Shown: positions 42,101-51,722, numbered from the stretch's first letter. The stretch: 64,000 nucleotides of DNA from Yoonia vestfoldensis DSM 16212 (GCF_000382265.1 NZ_KB907980.1:1-64000); one strand, 5' to 3'. The notes: generated by a model from the sequence alone, not told the origin. Numbers and translations: made by a program.

Positions 42101-43120
42101 ATGACCAACGCCCTTTCCAAGCTGCTCGAAACCCGCGACTGGCTGATGGCCGACGGGGCGACAGGCACGAACCTGTTCAACATGGGTCTGATGTCGGGCG
42201 ATGCGCCCGAGATGTGGAACCTTGAAGAACCCGCCAAGATCCGCACGCTGTACAAAGGTGCCGCCGATGCGGGCAGCGACATTTTCCTGACCAACAGTTT
42301 CGGCGGCAATGCCTCGCGGCTGAAACTGCATGGTGCGGAAAATCAGGTGCATGAACTCAACAAGGTAGCCGCCGCCCTTGGCCGCGAGATCGCGGATGCC
42401 TCTGGCCGGACCATCGTGGTTGCAGGCTCCGTCGGCCCTACGGGCGAGATCATGTCGCCGATGGGCACGCTGACCCACGCACGCGCGGTCGAGATGTTCC
42501 ACGAACAGGCCGAAGGGTTGAAGGCAGGCGGCGCGGATGTGCTCTGGGTCGAAACGATCAGCGCTGCCGAAGAATTCGCCGCCGCCGCCGAAGCCTTTGC
42601 GCTGGCAGGCATGCCATGGTGCGGCACGATGAGCTTCGATACCGCGGGACGCACGATGATGGGCTTGACCTCGGCCGATATGGTCAAGAAGGTCGGCAAG
42701 CTCGCGCATCAGCCGCTCGCCTTTGGGGCCAATTGCGGCACAGGTGCCTCGGATCTTTTGCGCACCGTGCTGGGCTTTGCTGCCGCTGGCCCGACCCTGC
42801 CCCTGATCGCGAAGGGCAATGCGGGCATCCCGAAATACCACGACGGGCATATCCATTACGACGGCACGCCGGCACTGATGGCCGATTACGCGGTGCTGGC
42901 ACGCGACAGCGGGGCCACGATCATCGGCGGCTGCTGCGGCACGACGCCAGATCACCTGCGCGCGATGCGCGAAGCCTTGGAGACCCGCCCTCGTGGCGCG
43001 GCCCCTACGTTGGACGCGATCACCGCAGCCCTTGGCGGCTTCTCCTCGGCCTCGGACGGCACCGATGGTGCGGGGCCAGAGGCCGCCCCCCGCCGTGGCC
43101 GCCGCGCAAAACGCGACTGA
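42101..43120 (+). CDS. bmt: BMT-family homocysteine S-methyltransferase
   Basis: A 339-residue TIM-barrel methyltransferase that moves a methyl group to homocysteine, with the zinc ligands in GANCGTGA (C212) and GGCCGT (C278, C279). DGATGTNLFNMGL and FLTNSFGGNASRL bind homocysteine. It is annotated betaine-homocysteine methyltransferase in relatives, but it equals the N-terminal module of MetH, and a corrinoid-protein gene lies 1.3 kb downstream. In this group it may therefore be the homocysteine module of a dispersed cobalamin-dependent methionine synthase. The C-terminal ~35 residues are a disordered basic tail (RRGRRAKRD). Confidence 0.87.
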   Translation: MTNALSKLLETRDWLMADGATGTNLFNMGLMSGDAPEMWNLEEPAKIRTLYKGAADAGSDIFLTNSFGGNASRLKLHGAENQVHELNKVAAALGREIADASGRTIVVAGSVGPTGEIMSPMGTLTHARAVEMFHEQAEGLKAGGADVLWVETISAAEEFAAAAEAFALAGMPWCGTMSFDTAGRTMMGLTSADMVKKVGKLAHQPLAFGANCGTGASDLLRTVLGFAAAGPTLPLIAKGNAGIPKYHDGHIHYDGTPALMADYAVLARDSGATIIGGCCGTTPDHLRAMREALETRPRGAAPTLDAITAALGGFSSASDGTDGAGPEAAPRRGRRAKRD

Positions 43121-43123
43121 TCC

Positions 43124-43158
43124 CATCTTCCGAGCCCAAATATCCTCGCCGAAGGCAT
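43124..43158 (+). repeat. 35-bp intergenic repeat, copy A
   Basis: Reads CATCTTCCGAGCCCAAATAT, continuing CCTCGCCGAAGGCAT. It matches the copies at 49291-49325 (same strand) and 55952-55985 (opposite strand) closely. It lies between the converging 3' ends of bmt and the radical SAM gene. Confidence 0.8.
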
Positions 43159-43166
43159 AGAAGTTT

Positions 43167-44249
43167 CTAAAACAACGCCAGCTGATCGCCCTTCTGCGGC
43201 GGCCTGGCGAAAAGGTCAGTGCGCAGCGGCGGCAATGTCCGGTCCAGCCCCAGCCGTGCGGCGGCCACTTTGAACCGTTCCTGCGTAATCTTGGCCCAGA
43301 CACCCTGCCCCGTCATCCGCTTGCCGAATTCGGGATCGTAGTCGCGCCCGCCATGCAAGGCGCGCACCCGCCCCATCACCCGCGCGGCACGGTCGGGAAA
43401 ATGCGCCTCCAACCAGTCCTGAAACAGCCCCGCCACCTCGCGCGGCAGGCGCAGCATGATGCAGGACGCGGCCACGGCACCCGCGCCCTGCGCCGCCTCC
43501 AGGATCGCCTCCAACTCGTGGTCTGTCAGCGCTGGTATCAGCGGTGACGCCATCACGCGCACGGGGATGCCCGCATCGGTCAGCGTGCGGATCACCCGCA
43601 GCCGTGCGGCAGGCAGCGGCACGCGCGGTTCCATCGCGCGCGATATCGCAGGGTCCAGCGTGGTGACAGACACACCCACCCGCACCAGCCCCTTAGCCGC
43701 CATATCCGCCAGAATATCGCAATCGCGCGCGATCAGCGTGCCTTTGGTCACGATGGCAACGGGATGGTTGAAATCGCGCAGCACCTCCAGCACCGCGCGC
43801 ATGATGCGCCGTTCCTTTTCAATGGGTTGGTACGGGTCGGTATTGGTGCCAATAGCGATGGTCGCAGGCTGATAGCGCGGATTGGACAGCTCCTTGCGCA
43901 ACTGCTCTGCCGCATTGGGGCGCGCGATCAGCTTGGTTTCAAAATCCAGCCCCGGTGACAGGCCCAGAAACGCATGGCTGGGGCGCGCGAAACAATAGAT
44001 GCAGCCATGTTCGCAGCCGCGATACGGGTTGACCGAGCGGTCGAACGACAGGTCGGGCGAGGTGTTGCGCGTGATGACCTTGCCGATCATTTCCTCGCTG
44101 ACGCTTGTGCGCAGCACCGGCAGATCGTCGTCCTGATACCAGCCGTCATCGACCGCCTCGGCCGCCAGACGGTCGAACCGGACAGCCGGATTGCCAAGGG
44201 CGGCACGCCCTTTGGCGCGGTGGGAACGAAGGGTCAGATCATGGGTCAT
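43167..44249 (-). CDS. PA0069-like radical SAM protein (SplB-related)
   Basis: A 360-residue radical SAM enzyme with the cluster motif GCEHGCIYCFARP (CxxxCxYC near residue 84) and NPYRGCEHGC and TNTDPYQPIE segments typical of the Rv2578c/PA0069 family, related to spore photoproduct lyase. No substrate is known. The start at 44249 (MTHDLTL) is used; an ATG seven codons earlier is possible. It lies between the two halves of the methyl-transfer locus but on the other strand, so co-transcription is excluded. Confidence 0.85.
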   Translation of the reverse strand: MTHDLTLRSHRAKGRAALGNPAVRFDRLAAEAVDDGWYQDDDLPVLRTSVSEEMIGKVITRNTSPDLSFDRSVNPYRGCEHGCIYCFARPSHAFLGLSPGLDFETKLIARPNAAEQLRKELSNPRYQPATIAIGTNTDPYQPIEKERRIMRAVLEVLRDFNHPVAIVTKGTLIARDCDILADMAAKGLVRVGVSVTTLDPAISRAMEPRVPLPAARLRVIRTLTDAGIPVRVMASPLIPALTDHELEAILEAAQGAGAVAASCIMLRLPREVAGLFQDWLEAHFPDRAARVMGRVRALHGGRDYDPEFGKRMTGQGVWAKITQERFKVAAARLGLDRTLPPLRTDLFARPPQKGDQLALF

Positions 44250-44380
44250 GCCGCATTCTGGAACAAACAAAGAACACTGGCAAGCCCGCGTCGGTCCCGC
44301 GACGGTGAATGTCGCAATTCATCGGGTCGCCAGACGGAATAAAGCGCACTACAGGGGTAACGACTTTCATGAGGGTTCCC

Positions 44381-45088
44381 ATGTCCGACCAAGACGACGA
44401 AATCATCCTGTCCGAACTGAGCGACGAAGATCTTGTCGCGCAGATGTATGACGACCTTTACGACGGCATGAAGGAAGAGATCGAGGAAGGCGTCAACATC
44501 CTCATCGCGCGTGGCTGGACGCCCTACCGCGTGCTGACAGAGGCGCTGGTCGGCGGCATGACCATCGTGGGGCACGATTTCCGTGACGGGATACTGTTCG
44601 TGCCAGAGGTGCTGCTGGCCGCCAATGCGATGAAAGGCGGCATGTTTATCCTCAAACCGCTTCTGATCGCGACAGGCGCACCGCGCGTCGGCAAGATGGT
44701 GATCGGCACGGTCAAGGGTGACATCCACGACATCGGCAAGAACCTTGTCGGCATGATGATGGAAGGTGCGGGATTTGAGGTCATCGACCTTGGCATCAAC
44801 AATTCCGTCGAATCCTACATGGGCGCGCTTGAGGCTGAGCAACCCGATATCCTTGGCATGTCCGCCCTGCTGACGACCACGATGCCTTACATGAAGGTCG
44901 TGATCGACACGCTGGTCGAAAAGGGCGTGCGCGACGATTACATCGTGCTGGTCGGCGGTGCCCCCTTGAACGAGGAATTCGGTCGCGCCATCGGGGCGGA
45001 CGCCTATTGCCGCGATGCTGCTGTTGCAGTGGAAACCGCCAAAACGCTGGTTGCGCGCAAGCATAATCAGGGCGCGGTCCACGCCTGA
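44381..45088 (+). CDS. Corrinoid-binding protein (MtbC/MetH cobalamin-module type)
   Basis: A 235-residue protein with an N-terminal helical cap (YDDLYDGMKEEIEEGVN to MKGGMFILKPLL) and a Rossmann-like cobalamin domain. The His that replaces the lower axial ligand is in VKGDIHDIGKNLVG (DxHxxG at 114-119), with later SALLTTTM and VLVGGAPLNEEFG. It shuttles a methyl group between methyltransferases. Start at 44381 (MSDQDDE) is set by homology; 44369 is an alternative. The methyl donor enzyme is not adjacent; bmt and the DUF1638 gene are. Confidence 0.9.
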   Translation: MSDQDDEIILSELSDEDLVAQMYDDLYDGMKEEIEEGVNILIARGWTPYRVLTEALVGGMTIVGHDFRDGILFVPEVLLAANAMKGGMFILKPLLIATGAPRVGKMVIGTVKGDIHDIGKNLVGMMMEGAGFEVIDLGINNSVESYMGALEAEQPDILGMSALLTTTMPYMKVVIDTLVEKGVRDDYIVLVGGAPLNEEFGRAIGADAYCRDAAVAVETAKTLVARKHNQGAVHA

Positions 45089-45140
45089 CCCTTTAACGGG
45101 CCGGCATCAGACATTACCTGTTGAGCATAGGAGATCAAAG

Positions 45141-45320
45141 ATGCCGCTTGAAAAACTCGCTCTTCTGCTTGTGGCCGTGATTGCGGCGGCGGGGGTCACC
45201 GTGGCGCTTGGGGCTTGGGCTGCAGGCGCTGCCGGACTGACACCGATGCTGGGTCTGGCCGGTGTCAGCATCGTCGTGCTGCTTGCCAGCGTGCTGTTGC
45301 GCCGGCACCGTGATCAGTGA
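45141..45320 (+). CDS. Small one-to-two-helix membrane protein
   Basis: A 59-residue protein, nearly all hydrophobic: LLLVAVIAAAGVTVALGAW, then MLGLAGVSIVVLLASVLL, ending RRHRDQ. A GGAGA site precedes the ATG. The stop overlaps the GTG start of the DUF1638 gene, so it is part of the corrinoid locus. Function not recognised; possibly a small membrane anchor. It is too short for most gene finders but the coupling supports it. Confidence 0.6.
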   Translation: MPLEKLALLLVAVIAAAGVTVALGAWAAGAAGLTPMLGLAGVSIVVLLASVLLRRHRDQ

Positions 45321-45957
45321 CGCCAGCCTGCGAACCGACGGTCTTGCCCCGGCTGGACAAGGTCAGGTCCTGCTGATCGCTTGCGGCGCACTGGCGCGGG
45401 AAATCCTCGCGCTGAAGGCTGCGAACGGCTGGACGCATCTGGACCTGCACTGCCTGCCTGCGATCCTGCACAACCACCCCGACCGCATCATCCCCGCGCT
45501 GCGCGAGGCTGTCGCGAAACATGGCGCAGATTACCACGACATCTTTGTCGTCTATGCCGATTGCGGCACCGGCGGGCTGTTGCAGGCCGCCTGCGACGAA
45601 ATGGGCCTGCGGATGGTTGCGGGGCCGCATTGCTATGCTTTCTTCGAAGGTGTCGATGCCTTTGCCGCCCGCGATGAAATCACGGCCTTCTACCTGACCG
45701 ATTTTCTGGTCCGGCAGTTCGATGCCTTCGTCTGGGAACCGCTTGGCCTGCACAAACACCCCGCCCTGCGGGACATGTATTTCGGCAATTACGAGAAACT
45801 GGTCTATCAGGCGCAAACGGATGATGCCGCCCTGACCGTCAAGGCGCAGGATTGCGCCACGCGTCTGGGTCTGGCGTTCGAGCGGCGCTTGACCGGCTAC
45901 GGCGATCTGGCCACGGCCCTTGCAGGTGTTACAGCGCCGCCGCCGCCGTCTGCCTGA
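45310..45957 (+). CDS. DUF1638 domain-containing protein
   Basis: The 215-residue protein starts with GTG at 45310 (VISDASLRTDGL) and contains LLIACGALAREILAL, YADCGTGGLLQAACDE and GPHCYAFFEG, which show the Cys-rich character of DUF1638. These proteins are found next to corrinoid methyltransferase genes in bacteria and archaea and are thought to work with them, perhaps in activating or loading the cofactor. It directly follows the small membrane protein with an 11-base overlap and converges on sufE. Confidence 0.8.
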   Translation: MISDASLRTDGLAPAGQGQVLLIACGALAREILALKAANGWTHLDLHCLPAILHNHPDRIIPALREAVAKHGADYHDIFVVYADCGTGGLLQAACDEMGLRMVAGPHCYAFFEGVDAFAARDEITAFYLTDFLVRQFDAFVWEPLGLHKHPALRDMYFGNYEKLVYQAQTDDAALTVKAQDCATRLGLAFERRLTGYGDLATALAGVTAPPPPSA

Positions 45958-46339
45958 TCCTTTCCACCATCGCGCGCAAACCGTTGGACCGCTGCGCCGA
46001 CAGGTGGTCGTTCAGCCCCAACCGGCCAAGGGCGGCAGGCGCATCGATCTTGACCACCTCGGCCACGGGCTGGTCGTCGTACAGCGTGCGCAGCACCGCG
46101 ATCAGCCCCCGCACGATCATCGCATCGCTTTCGCCGCGAAAGGTGAACACACCGTCCTTGATCTGGGGGACCAGCCAGACCTGACTGGCGCAACCGTCGA
46201 CCTTGGTCGCAGGCACGCGCAACGCCTCTTCCAGCGGGTCCATCGCCTTGCCCATGTCGATCACATGGCGATAGCGGTCCTCCCAATCGTCCAGAAATTC
46301 GAACGTCTCGACAAGCTCTTCAAAGGCGGGGTTGGTCAT
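45929..46339 (-). CDS. sufE: SufE family sulfur-acceptor protein
   Basis: SufE takes persulfide sulfur from the cysteine desulfurase SufS for Fe-S cluster assembly. The conserved Cys is in KVDGCASQVWLVP (C50), with FRGESDAMIVRGL downstream. Length 136 is standard. The rest of the suf operon is not here; its 3' end overlaps the DUF1638 gene by 29 bases in convergent orientation. Confidence 0.93.
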   Translation of the reverse strand: MTNPAFEELVETFEFLDDWEDRYRHVIDMGKAMDPLEEALRVPATKVDGCASQVWLVPQIKDGVFTFRGESDAMIVRGLIAVLRTLYDDQPVAEVVKIDAPAALGRLGLNDHLSAQRSNGLRAMVERIRQTAAAAL

Positions 46340-46371
46340 ATCTGGGTTCCTTCAGTCACGCCTGATCTAGC

Positions 46372-47529
46372 CTAAAGCGGGACGGTGACCACCTTTTGGC
46401 CTTTGACAGCCAGCCCGACCTTGCCTTCGCACAGCTGCAAGGCCGCGTCGCCGAACACCTCGCGCCGCCAGCCTTTCAGCGCGGGCACATCGCGTTCGCC
46501 TGCGGCCAGCGCATCAAGATCGGCAGAAGAGGCGATCAACTTGGACGCCACCCCCGCATCATCGGTCACAGCCTTCAGCAGCACGCGCAGCATATCGGCC
46601 AATGCGGGATTGACCTGCAACTTGGCGCGGGTCAGGTCGGGTTGCGGCAGATCGCCGGCTTTGGCGGCAAGCCCCGCCTTGATGCTGGCAAGGATGCCTT
46701 CGGCAATCTCGCCTTTGCGGGCTTCGCGCAACAGCAGGCGCGAGCGGTTCAAATCGTTTTCATTCAATGGCTTGGTCGATGCAAGTTCAACCAGCGCATC
46801 ATCTTTATAGACACGGCTGCGCGGGATATCGCAGGCCTGCGCATAGGTTTCACGGAACCGTGCCAGTTCGCGCACGATCGCCAGAAACCGGCCCGAGGTG
46901 GTGCGCGTCTTGACCCGCATCCAGGCCTCGTCGGGGTTGGATTGATAGGTCACGGGGTCGTTGAGTACCGCCATTTCCTCGTCCACCCATTTCGCGCGGC
47001 CCGATTTGGCCAGACGGTTGGCAAGGTATTCGTAGACATCGCGCAGATGGGTGACATCGGCCAGCGCATATTCGGCCTGCGCATCGGTCAGCGGACGGCG
47101 CGACCAGTCGGTAAAGCGGGACGATTTATCAACCTCGGCCTTGGCGATCTTGCGCACCAGCGTTTCATAGCCCGCCTGTTCGCCGAACCCGCAGACCATC
47201 GCCGCAACCTGCGTGTCGAACAAGGGTGCGGGGATCACGCCCGCATCGACGTGGAAAATCTCGAGATCCTGACGGGCGGCATGGAACACCTTGACGACAC
47301 CGGGATCGCGGAACAGGCCATAAAGAGGGTCAAGCGATATGCCCTCCGCCAACGGATCGACCAGCACCGCATCCTCGCCCGCCGCATCGCGGTAGGCCAT
47401 CTGGACAAGACAAAGCTTGGAATAATAGGTGCGTTCGCGGAGGAATTCGGTGTCGACGGTGACATAGGCGCGTTTGGCAGCTTCGGCACAGAATGCGGCA
47501 AGGTCGGCGGTCGTGGTGATGATCTTCAT
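46372..47529 (-). CDS. rnd: Ribonuclease D
   Basis: A 385-residue 3'-5' exonuclease for tRNA maturation. The DEDD residues are in VDTEFLRERTYY (D, E), HAARQDLEIF (D) and YALADVTHLRDVY (D with Y). A HRDC domain follows (residues ~205-285). It is complete. It lies upstream of sufE on the minus strand with a 32-base gap. Confidence 0.94.
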   Translation of the reverse strand: MKIITTTADLAAFCAEAAKRAYVTVDTEFLRERTYYSKLCLVQMAYRDAAGEDAVLVDPLAEGISLDPLYGLFRDPGVVKVFHAARQDLEIFHVDAGVIPAPLFDTQVAAMVCGFGEQAGYETLVRKIAKAEVDKSSRFTDWSRRPLTDAQAEYALADVTHLRDVYEYLANRLAKSGRAKWVDEEMAVLNDPVTYQSNPDEAWMRVKTRTTSGRFLAIVRELARFRETYAQACDIPRSRVYKDDALVELASTKPLNENDLNRSRLLLREARKGEIAEGILASIKAGLAAKAGDLPQPDLTRAKLQVNPALADMLRVLLKAVTDDAGVASKLIASSADLDALAAGERDVPALKGWRREVFGDAALQLCEGKVGLAVKGQKVVTVPL

Positions 47530-47586
47530 GCAATGTCCGTCGTTTTGATCCGTCCTTGATAGGGCATCACATCGGCAATGAAAAGA

Positions 47587-48183
47587 TCAGCCACCCAGCA
47601 TGACCGGACGGCGATCACCGGCAGCAAACCGGCGCAGGACGGCGGGATAAAGCGCATGTTCCAACGGCAAGAGCCGCGCGGCAAGGATGTCCGGCGTGTC
47701 ACCGGGCAGCACGCGCATCCGCGCCTGCCCCAGCACCGGCCCGTCATCAAGGGCGGCGGTCACTTCATGCACCGTGCAGCCGTGGTAGGTGTCGCCTGCC
47801 TCCAGCGCGCGGGCATGGGTGTGCAAGCCGCGATATTTCGGCAAAAGCGACGGGTGGATATTCAAAATGCGCCCGTCCCACTGGCGGATGAACTCCGCCC
47901 CCAGAATGCGCATGAAACCGGCAAGGCATATGATATCGGGCTGCGCGTCCAGCAGGGCCGCGTGCAAAGCCGCCTCGAACGCGGCGCGGTCCTTGGAATA
48001 GGCCTTGTGATCGACAACGGCGGTCGGCACGCCCAGCCCTGCCGCCTTGGCCAGCCCGCCTGCGGCCGGATCATTGGACAGGACCAGCACAGGCCGCGCG
48101 GGATGGTCGCCGGTCATCGACCGGACCAGCGCCTCCATATTGGACCCGCCGCCAGAGATCAGGATCGCAACCCGTTTGGTCAC
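47587..48183 (-). CDS. purN: Phosphoribosylglycinamide formyltransferase
   Basis: GAR transformylase uses 10-formyl-THF in purine synthesis. Family blocks: [27 protein letters not shown], and the catalytic LAGFMRILG and [20 protein letters not shown] with Asn, His and a later Asp in [10 protein letters not shown]. It has 198 residues. Its ATG overlaps the purM stop by four bases. Confidence 0.95.
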   Translation of the reverse strand: MTKRVAILISGGGSNMEALVRSMTGDHPARPVLVLSNDPAAGGLAKAAGLGVPTAVVDHKAYSKDRAAFEAALHAALLDAQPDIICLAGFMRILGAEFIRQWDGRILNIHPSLLPKYRGLHTHARALEAGDTYHGCTVHEVTAALDDGPVLGQARMRVLPGDTPDILAARLLPLEHALYPAVLRRFAAGDRRPVMLGG

Positions 48184-49220
48184 ACAAGCGCGCCTGCGTA
48201 ACGGATGCCCGCGCCTTCGGTAACAGTGCCGATGCGGTGCACAGTCTCGCCCGCGCCTTGCAGCAACTCGGTCAGCACATCTGCACGGGCGGCATCGACG
48301 ACGAGCACCATCCCGATCCCTGCGTTGAAAGTCTTGAGCAATTCAGCTTGCGCCATGCTGCCGGTCTGCACCAGCCAGCCGAACACAGGCGGCAAGGACC
48401 ACGACGCCAGATCGATCTCGGCGCCCAGATCGTCAGGCAGCACACGCGGCAGGTTCTCGGTCAGCCCGCCGCCGGTGATATGCGCGAGCGCATGCACGCC
48501 CCCTGCCCGCACGGCGGCCAGCGCTGGCTGCACATAAAGGCGGGTGGGCGTCAAAAGCGCCTGACCCAAAGACCCGTCGGCAAAAGGGGCGGCATCGTCC
48601 CAGCCTAGCCCCGAGAGTTCCACAATCCGGCGCACCAGCGAATAGCCGTTGGAATGCACGCCATCGGACGCAAGACCCAGCAGCACATCGCCAGCCACTA
48701 CGTCGCGCGGCAGATCGGACCCGCGTTCCATCGCGCCCACGGCAAAACCGGCAAGATCGAAATCGCCCTTGTGATACATGCCGGGCATTTCCGCCGTCTC
48801 GCCGCCGATCAAGGCACAGCCCGAGGCTTCACAGCCTGCCGCGATCCCGTTGATGATGCGCGTCGCCTGATCCAGTTCCAACTTGCCGGTGGCAAAATAG
48901 TCCAGAAAGAACAACGGCTCCGCGCCCTGACAGACCAGATCGTTGACGCACATCGCGACCAGATCAATGCCGATCGTATCGACATGGCCCGTATCAATCG
49001 CGATGCGCAGCTTGGTGCCCACGCCATCGGTCGCCGCCACAAGGATCGGATCGACATAGCCCGCATCCCTCAGATCGAACAGCGCGCCGAACCCGCCAAG
49101 CCCCGCCATCACGCCGGACCGCGCCGTCCGCTTGGCCGCAGGCTTGATCCGTTCTACCAGCGTGTTGCCCGCGTCGATATCGACGCCCGCATCGGCATAG
49201 GTCAGGCCATTGTTCGTCAT
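48180..49220 (-). CDS. purM: Phosphoribosylformylglycinamidine cyclo-ligase
   Basis: AIR synthase, an ATP-dependent ligase forming the imidazole ring. [20 protein letters not shown] starts the protein from the ATG at 49220 (MTNNG), and the signature [28 protein letters not shown] and [14 protein letters not shown] are all there. It has 346 residues. The longer upstream frame would include the 35-bp repeat (copy B) and is not used. Coupled to purN. Confidence 0.95.
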   Translation of the reverse strand: MTNNGLTYADAGVDIDAGNTLVERIKPAAKRTARSGVMAGLGGFGALFDLRDAGYVDPILVAATDGVGTKLRIAIDTGHVDTIGIDLVAMCVNDLVCQGAEPLFFLDYFATGKLELDQATRIINGIAAGCEASGCALIGGETAEMPGMYHKGDFDLAGFAVGAMERGSDLPRDVVAGDVLLGLASDGVHSNGYSLVRRIVELSGLGWDDAAPFADGSLGQALLTPTRLYVQPALAAVRAGGVHALAHITGGGLTENLPRVLPDDLGAEIDLASWSLPPVFGWLVQTGSMAQAELLKTFNAGIGMVLVVDAARADVLTELLQGAGETVHRIGTVTEGAGIRYAGALV

Positions 49221-49290
49221 CTGGGGCACCCCGCTGTCTGGTTGACCTGCGGTTAGCGCAAGGCCGCGCCCCGCGCAACGCCCTCCTGTG

Positions 49291-49325
49291 CATCTTCCGA
49301 GCATAAATATCCCCGCCGGAGGCAT
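49291..49325 (+). repeat. 35-bp intergenic repeat, copy B
   Basis: CATCTTCCGAGCATAAATAT followed by CCCCGCCGGAGGCAT, the best copy for defining the consensus. It lies about 70 bases upstream of purM and 79 bases before the CAU tRNA. Confidence 0.8.
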
Positions 49326-49403
49326 CAAAGTTCTTTTCAAACCCGATCCGTGCAGCGAAACGCTTGACCATGACCACAGCGCCGATTACCCAACCCGCAG
49401 GGG

Positions 49404-49480
49404 GCCTGTAGCTCAATTGGTCAGAGCAGAGCGCTCATAACGCTTTGGTTGCGGGTTCAAGTCCTGCCGGGCCTACCACC
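49404..49480 (+). tRNA. tRNA with CAU anticodon (probably tRNA-Ile2, else elongator Met)
   Basis: GGGCCTG pairs with CGGGCCT (G-U pairs at 1-72 and 6-67), the D-arm is GCTC...GAGC and the anticodon loop is CTCATAA. The CAU anticodon could be Met or, after lysidine modification, Ile. The body resembles tRNA-Ile2 of alphaproteobacteria more than elongator Met (no GGCGGGG acceptor), but this is a judgement by eye. CCA is encoded. Confidence 0.85.
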
Positions 49481-49571
49481 CCGATTTCAGTATACAAATG
49501 CATACAGCCCTTCCCGTAGGGCCGATTTTGCGCTATGAGCGGCGCAGAATCCACGCCAAACGGAGCTTTGT

Positions 49572-50780
49572 ATGTCCAAGATCAAGGTAGAAAACCCAGT
49601 CGTCGAGCTTGACGGCGATGAAATGACCCGGATCATCTGGGATTTCATCAAAAAGAAACTGATCCTGCCCTATCTGGACGTGGATCTGAAATATTACGAT
49701 CTGGGCATGGAAGTCCGGGACGAAACCAACGACCAGATCACCGTGGACGCCGCCGAAGCGATCAAGAAATACGGTGTCGGCGTCAAATGCGCAACGATCA
49801 CACCGGACGAAGCCCGGGTCGAGGAATTCGGCCTCAAACAGATGTGGCGCAGCCCGAACGGCACGATCCGCAACATCCTCGGCGGTGTGGTGTTCCGCGC
49901 GCCGATCATCTGCAAGAACGTGCCGCGCCTTGTGCCCGGCTGGACCGACCCGATCGTCATCGGCCGCCATGCATTCGGCGACCAGTACAAAGCCACCGAT
50001 TTCCTGATGCCCGGCAAAGGCCAGCTGACCATGAAATTCGTCGGCGACGATGGCACCGTGATCGAAAAGGTCGTCTATGACAGCCCCGGCGCCGGTGTGG
50101 CGATGGGCATGTACAACCTCGATGCCAGCATCATCGACTTTGCCCGCGCCTCGCTGAATTACGGTCTGAACCTTGGCTGGCCGGTCTATCTGTCCACCAA
50201 GAACACGATCCTGAAAGCCTATGACGGCCGCTTCAAGGACCTGTTCCAGAAGGTGTTCGAGGAAGAGTTCGAGGACAAGTTCAAGGCCGCAGGCATCACC
50301 TACGAGCACCGCCTGATCGACGACATGGTCGCCGCCGCGATGAAATGGTCGGGCAAATTCGTCTGGGCCTGCAAAAACTATGACGGTGACGTGCAGTCCG
50401 ATACTGTCGCGCAGGGCTTTGGCTCGCTTGGCCTGATGACATCTGCGCTGATGACCCCCGATGGCAAGATCGTCGAGGCCGAAGCCGCGCACGGCACCGT
50501 CACCCGCCACTATCGCCAGCATCAGGCGGGCAAGGCGACCTCGACCAATTCCATCGCGTCGATCTTTGCCTGGACCGGCGGGTTGAAGCATCGCGCAAAG
50601 CTCGACGACAACACGCAGCTGATGAACTTTGCCACGACGCTGGAAAAGGTTGTCGTGGACACCGTCGAAAGCGGCTTCATGACCAAGGATCTGGCCCTGC
50701 TGGTCGGCCCCGATCAGAAATGGCTGACGACCGAAGGGTTCCTCGAGAAAGTGGACGAGAACCTGAACGCCGCGATGTAA
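49572..50780 (+). CDS. icd: NADP-dependent isocitrate dehydrogenase (eukaryotic-like type)
   Basis: This TCA cycle enzyme has 402 residues of the dimeric class common in alphaproteobacteria and eukaryotes. [14 protein letters not shown], the [17 protein letters not shown] substrate loop, [10 protein letters not shown] and [15 protein letters not shown] are its blocks; the last defines NADP preference. Complete and followed by a strong terminator. Confidence 0.95.
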   Translation: MSKIKVENPVVELDGDEMTRIIWDFIKKKLILPYLDVDLKYYDLGMEVRDETNDQITVDAAEAIKKYGVGVKCATITPDEARVEEFGLKQMWRSPNGTIRNILGGVVFRAPIICKNVPRLVPGWTDPIVIGRHAFGDQYKATDFLMPGKGQLTMKFVGDDGTVIEKVVYDSPGAGVAMGMYNLDASIIDFARASLNYGLNLGWPVYLSTKNTILKAYDGRFKDLFQKVFEEEFEDKFKAAGITYEHRLIDDMVAAAMKWSGKFVWACKNYDGDVQSDTVAQGFGSLGLMTSALMTPDGKIVEAEAAHGTVTRHYRQHQAGKATSTNSIASIFAWTGGLKHRAKLDDNTQLMNFATTLEKVVVDTVESGFMTKDLALLVGPDQKWLTTEGFLEKVDENLNAAM

Positions 50781-50783
50781 CGC

Positions 50784-50812
50784 AAAGGGGGGCCGGTTGG
50801 CCCCCCTTTTTT
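50784..50812 (+). terminator. Rho-independent terminator after icd
   Basis: AAAGGGGGGCC-GGTT-GGCCCCCCTTTTTT: eight or more GC pairs, a four-base loop and a T6 tail, starting four bases after the stop. The A-run on the other side could also stop transcription of the lipoprotein gene that ends at 50811. Confidence 0.9.
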
Positions 50813-51722
50813 ATGGCAGAGCCGCCTGCGCGCCCAGAAAGACGAAGATCGCGTCCACCTGATATGGTTGGCGGTCAATGGTTCCGCTTTCGTCGATTAC
50901 GCCGATTCCACCGACCTCCTGCCCCGCGGGGCCAAAGAACGCGCCGCCAAAGCTGTGGCGCGACGTGCAGGTCGCCCCCGAGATACACGCCATCGCAATT
51001 GATCCGTCAAAGCCGTTGCCGGTTTGCCGCCCACTCAAGGTGACATCGGCCGTACGTCCGGCGCTCGTGTCGCCAAATTGGGTTAACAACTGGCCACTGC
51101 CTGTGACCGATCCAGAGCCGAAATCAACATTCATGCCGACGGTGCCAAAAATCCGAAAATCTGACGAAATGTCGGTGAAGCGACTGTCGTTTCCTTCGCC
51201 GTTCACCGACAGGGTGTAGGTCACGTTACCGGACAAGGCCTCTGGGCGGGTCTCGTGGCCAAGAATGAAATAGGACGTCGATTGATTTCCTTCACGGCTG
51301 TCCGCAATGCGATAGGGCGCAACCTGTTCACCAACGACAGGAACGAACCTGACAAGCGTGATGTCGTCAGTTTCGCCGATGTTGGGCATGTTCGAGACAA
51401 GGTCAAAAACTTCATCGTCAACCGTGAACACCAGACGGTTCGTGTCTGGCCTGGACAAGGTTGCAGCCGGCAGGTCAACGCTGAATGTGGGCTGGCTGCG
51501 CAACCGGACAAGCCGCAAGTTGGCGGTGTCAGTCCCAACCACCGGCGCAAGGTTCGCGCCGTCCTGTTCGGCGAAGGCCTGCGCGAAGGCCAGCCCATTT
51601 GCCGAATCCGTGTTGCTTGTTGTTCCAAGATAAAGCGGCGAAGGTCCCGGATCGCTACCGCTACCGCCACCGCAGGCAGGCAATATGCAGGACGCCAGCA
51701 ACAAACCGATATATTGCTTCAT
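50811..51722 (-). CDS. TbpB-like beta-barrel lipoprotein, copy 1
   Basis: A 303-residue secreted lipoprotein: the lipobox LLLASCILPACGGG gives a lipidated Cys17 followed by a Gly/Ser linker. A middle domain contains RRLVFTVDDE-like and FDLVSNMPNIGETDD strands. The C-terminal part carries SFGGAFFGPAGQEVGGIGVI, the GxFxGPxxxExGG hallmark of transferrin-binding-protein-B-like barrels. A paralogue of the same architecture lies at 52546-53499. Neither a TonB receptor nor a Slam-type exporter is nearby. The ligand is unknown. Confidence 0.78.
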   Translation of the reverse strand: MKQYIGLLLASCILPACGGGSGSDPGPSPLYLGTTSNTDSANGLAFAQAFAEQDGANLAPVVGTDTANLRLVRLRSQPTFSVDLPAATLSRPDTNRLVFTVDDEVFDLVSNMPNIGETDDITLVRFVPVVGEQVAPYRIADSREGNQSTSYFILGHETRPEALSGNVTYTLSVNGEGNDSRFTDISSDFRIFGTVGMNVDFGSGSVTGSGQLLTQFGDTSAGRTADVTLSGRQTGNGFDGSIAMACISGATCTSRHSFGGAFFGPAGQEVGGIGVIDESGTIDRQPYQVDAIFVFLGAQAALP

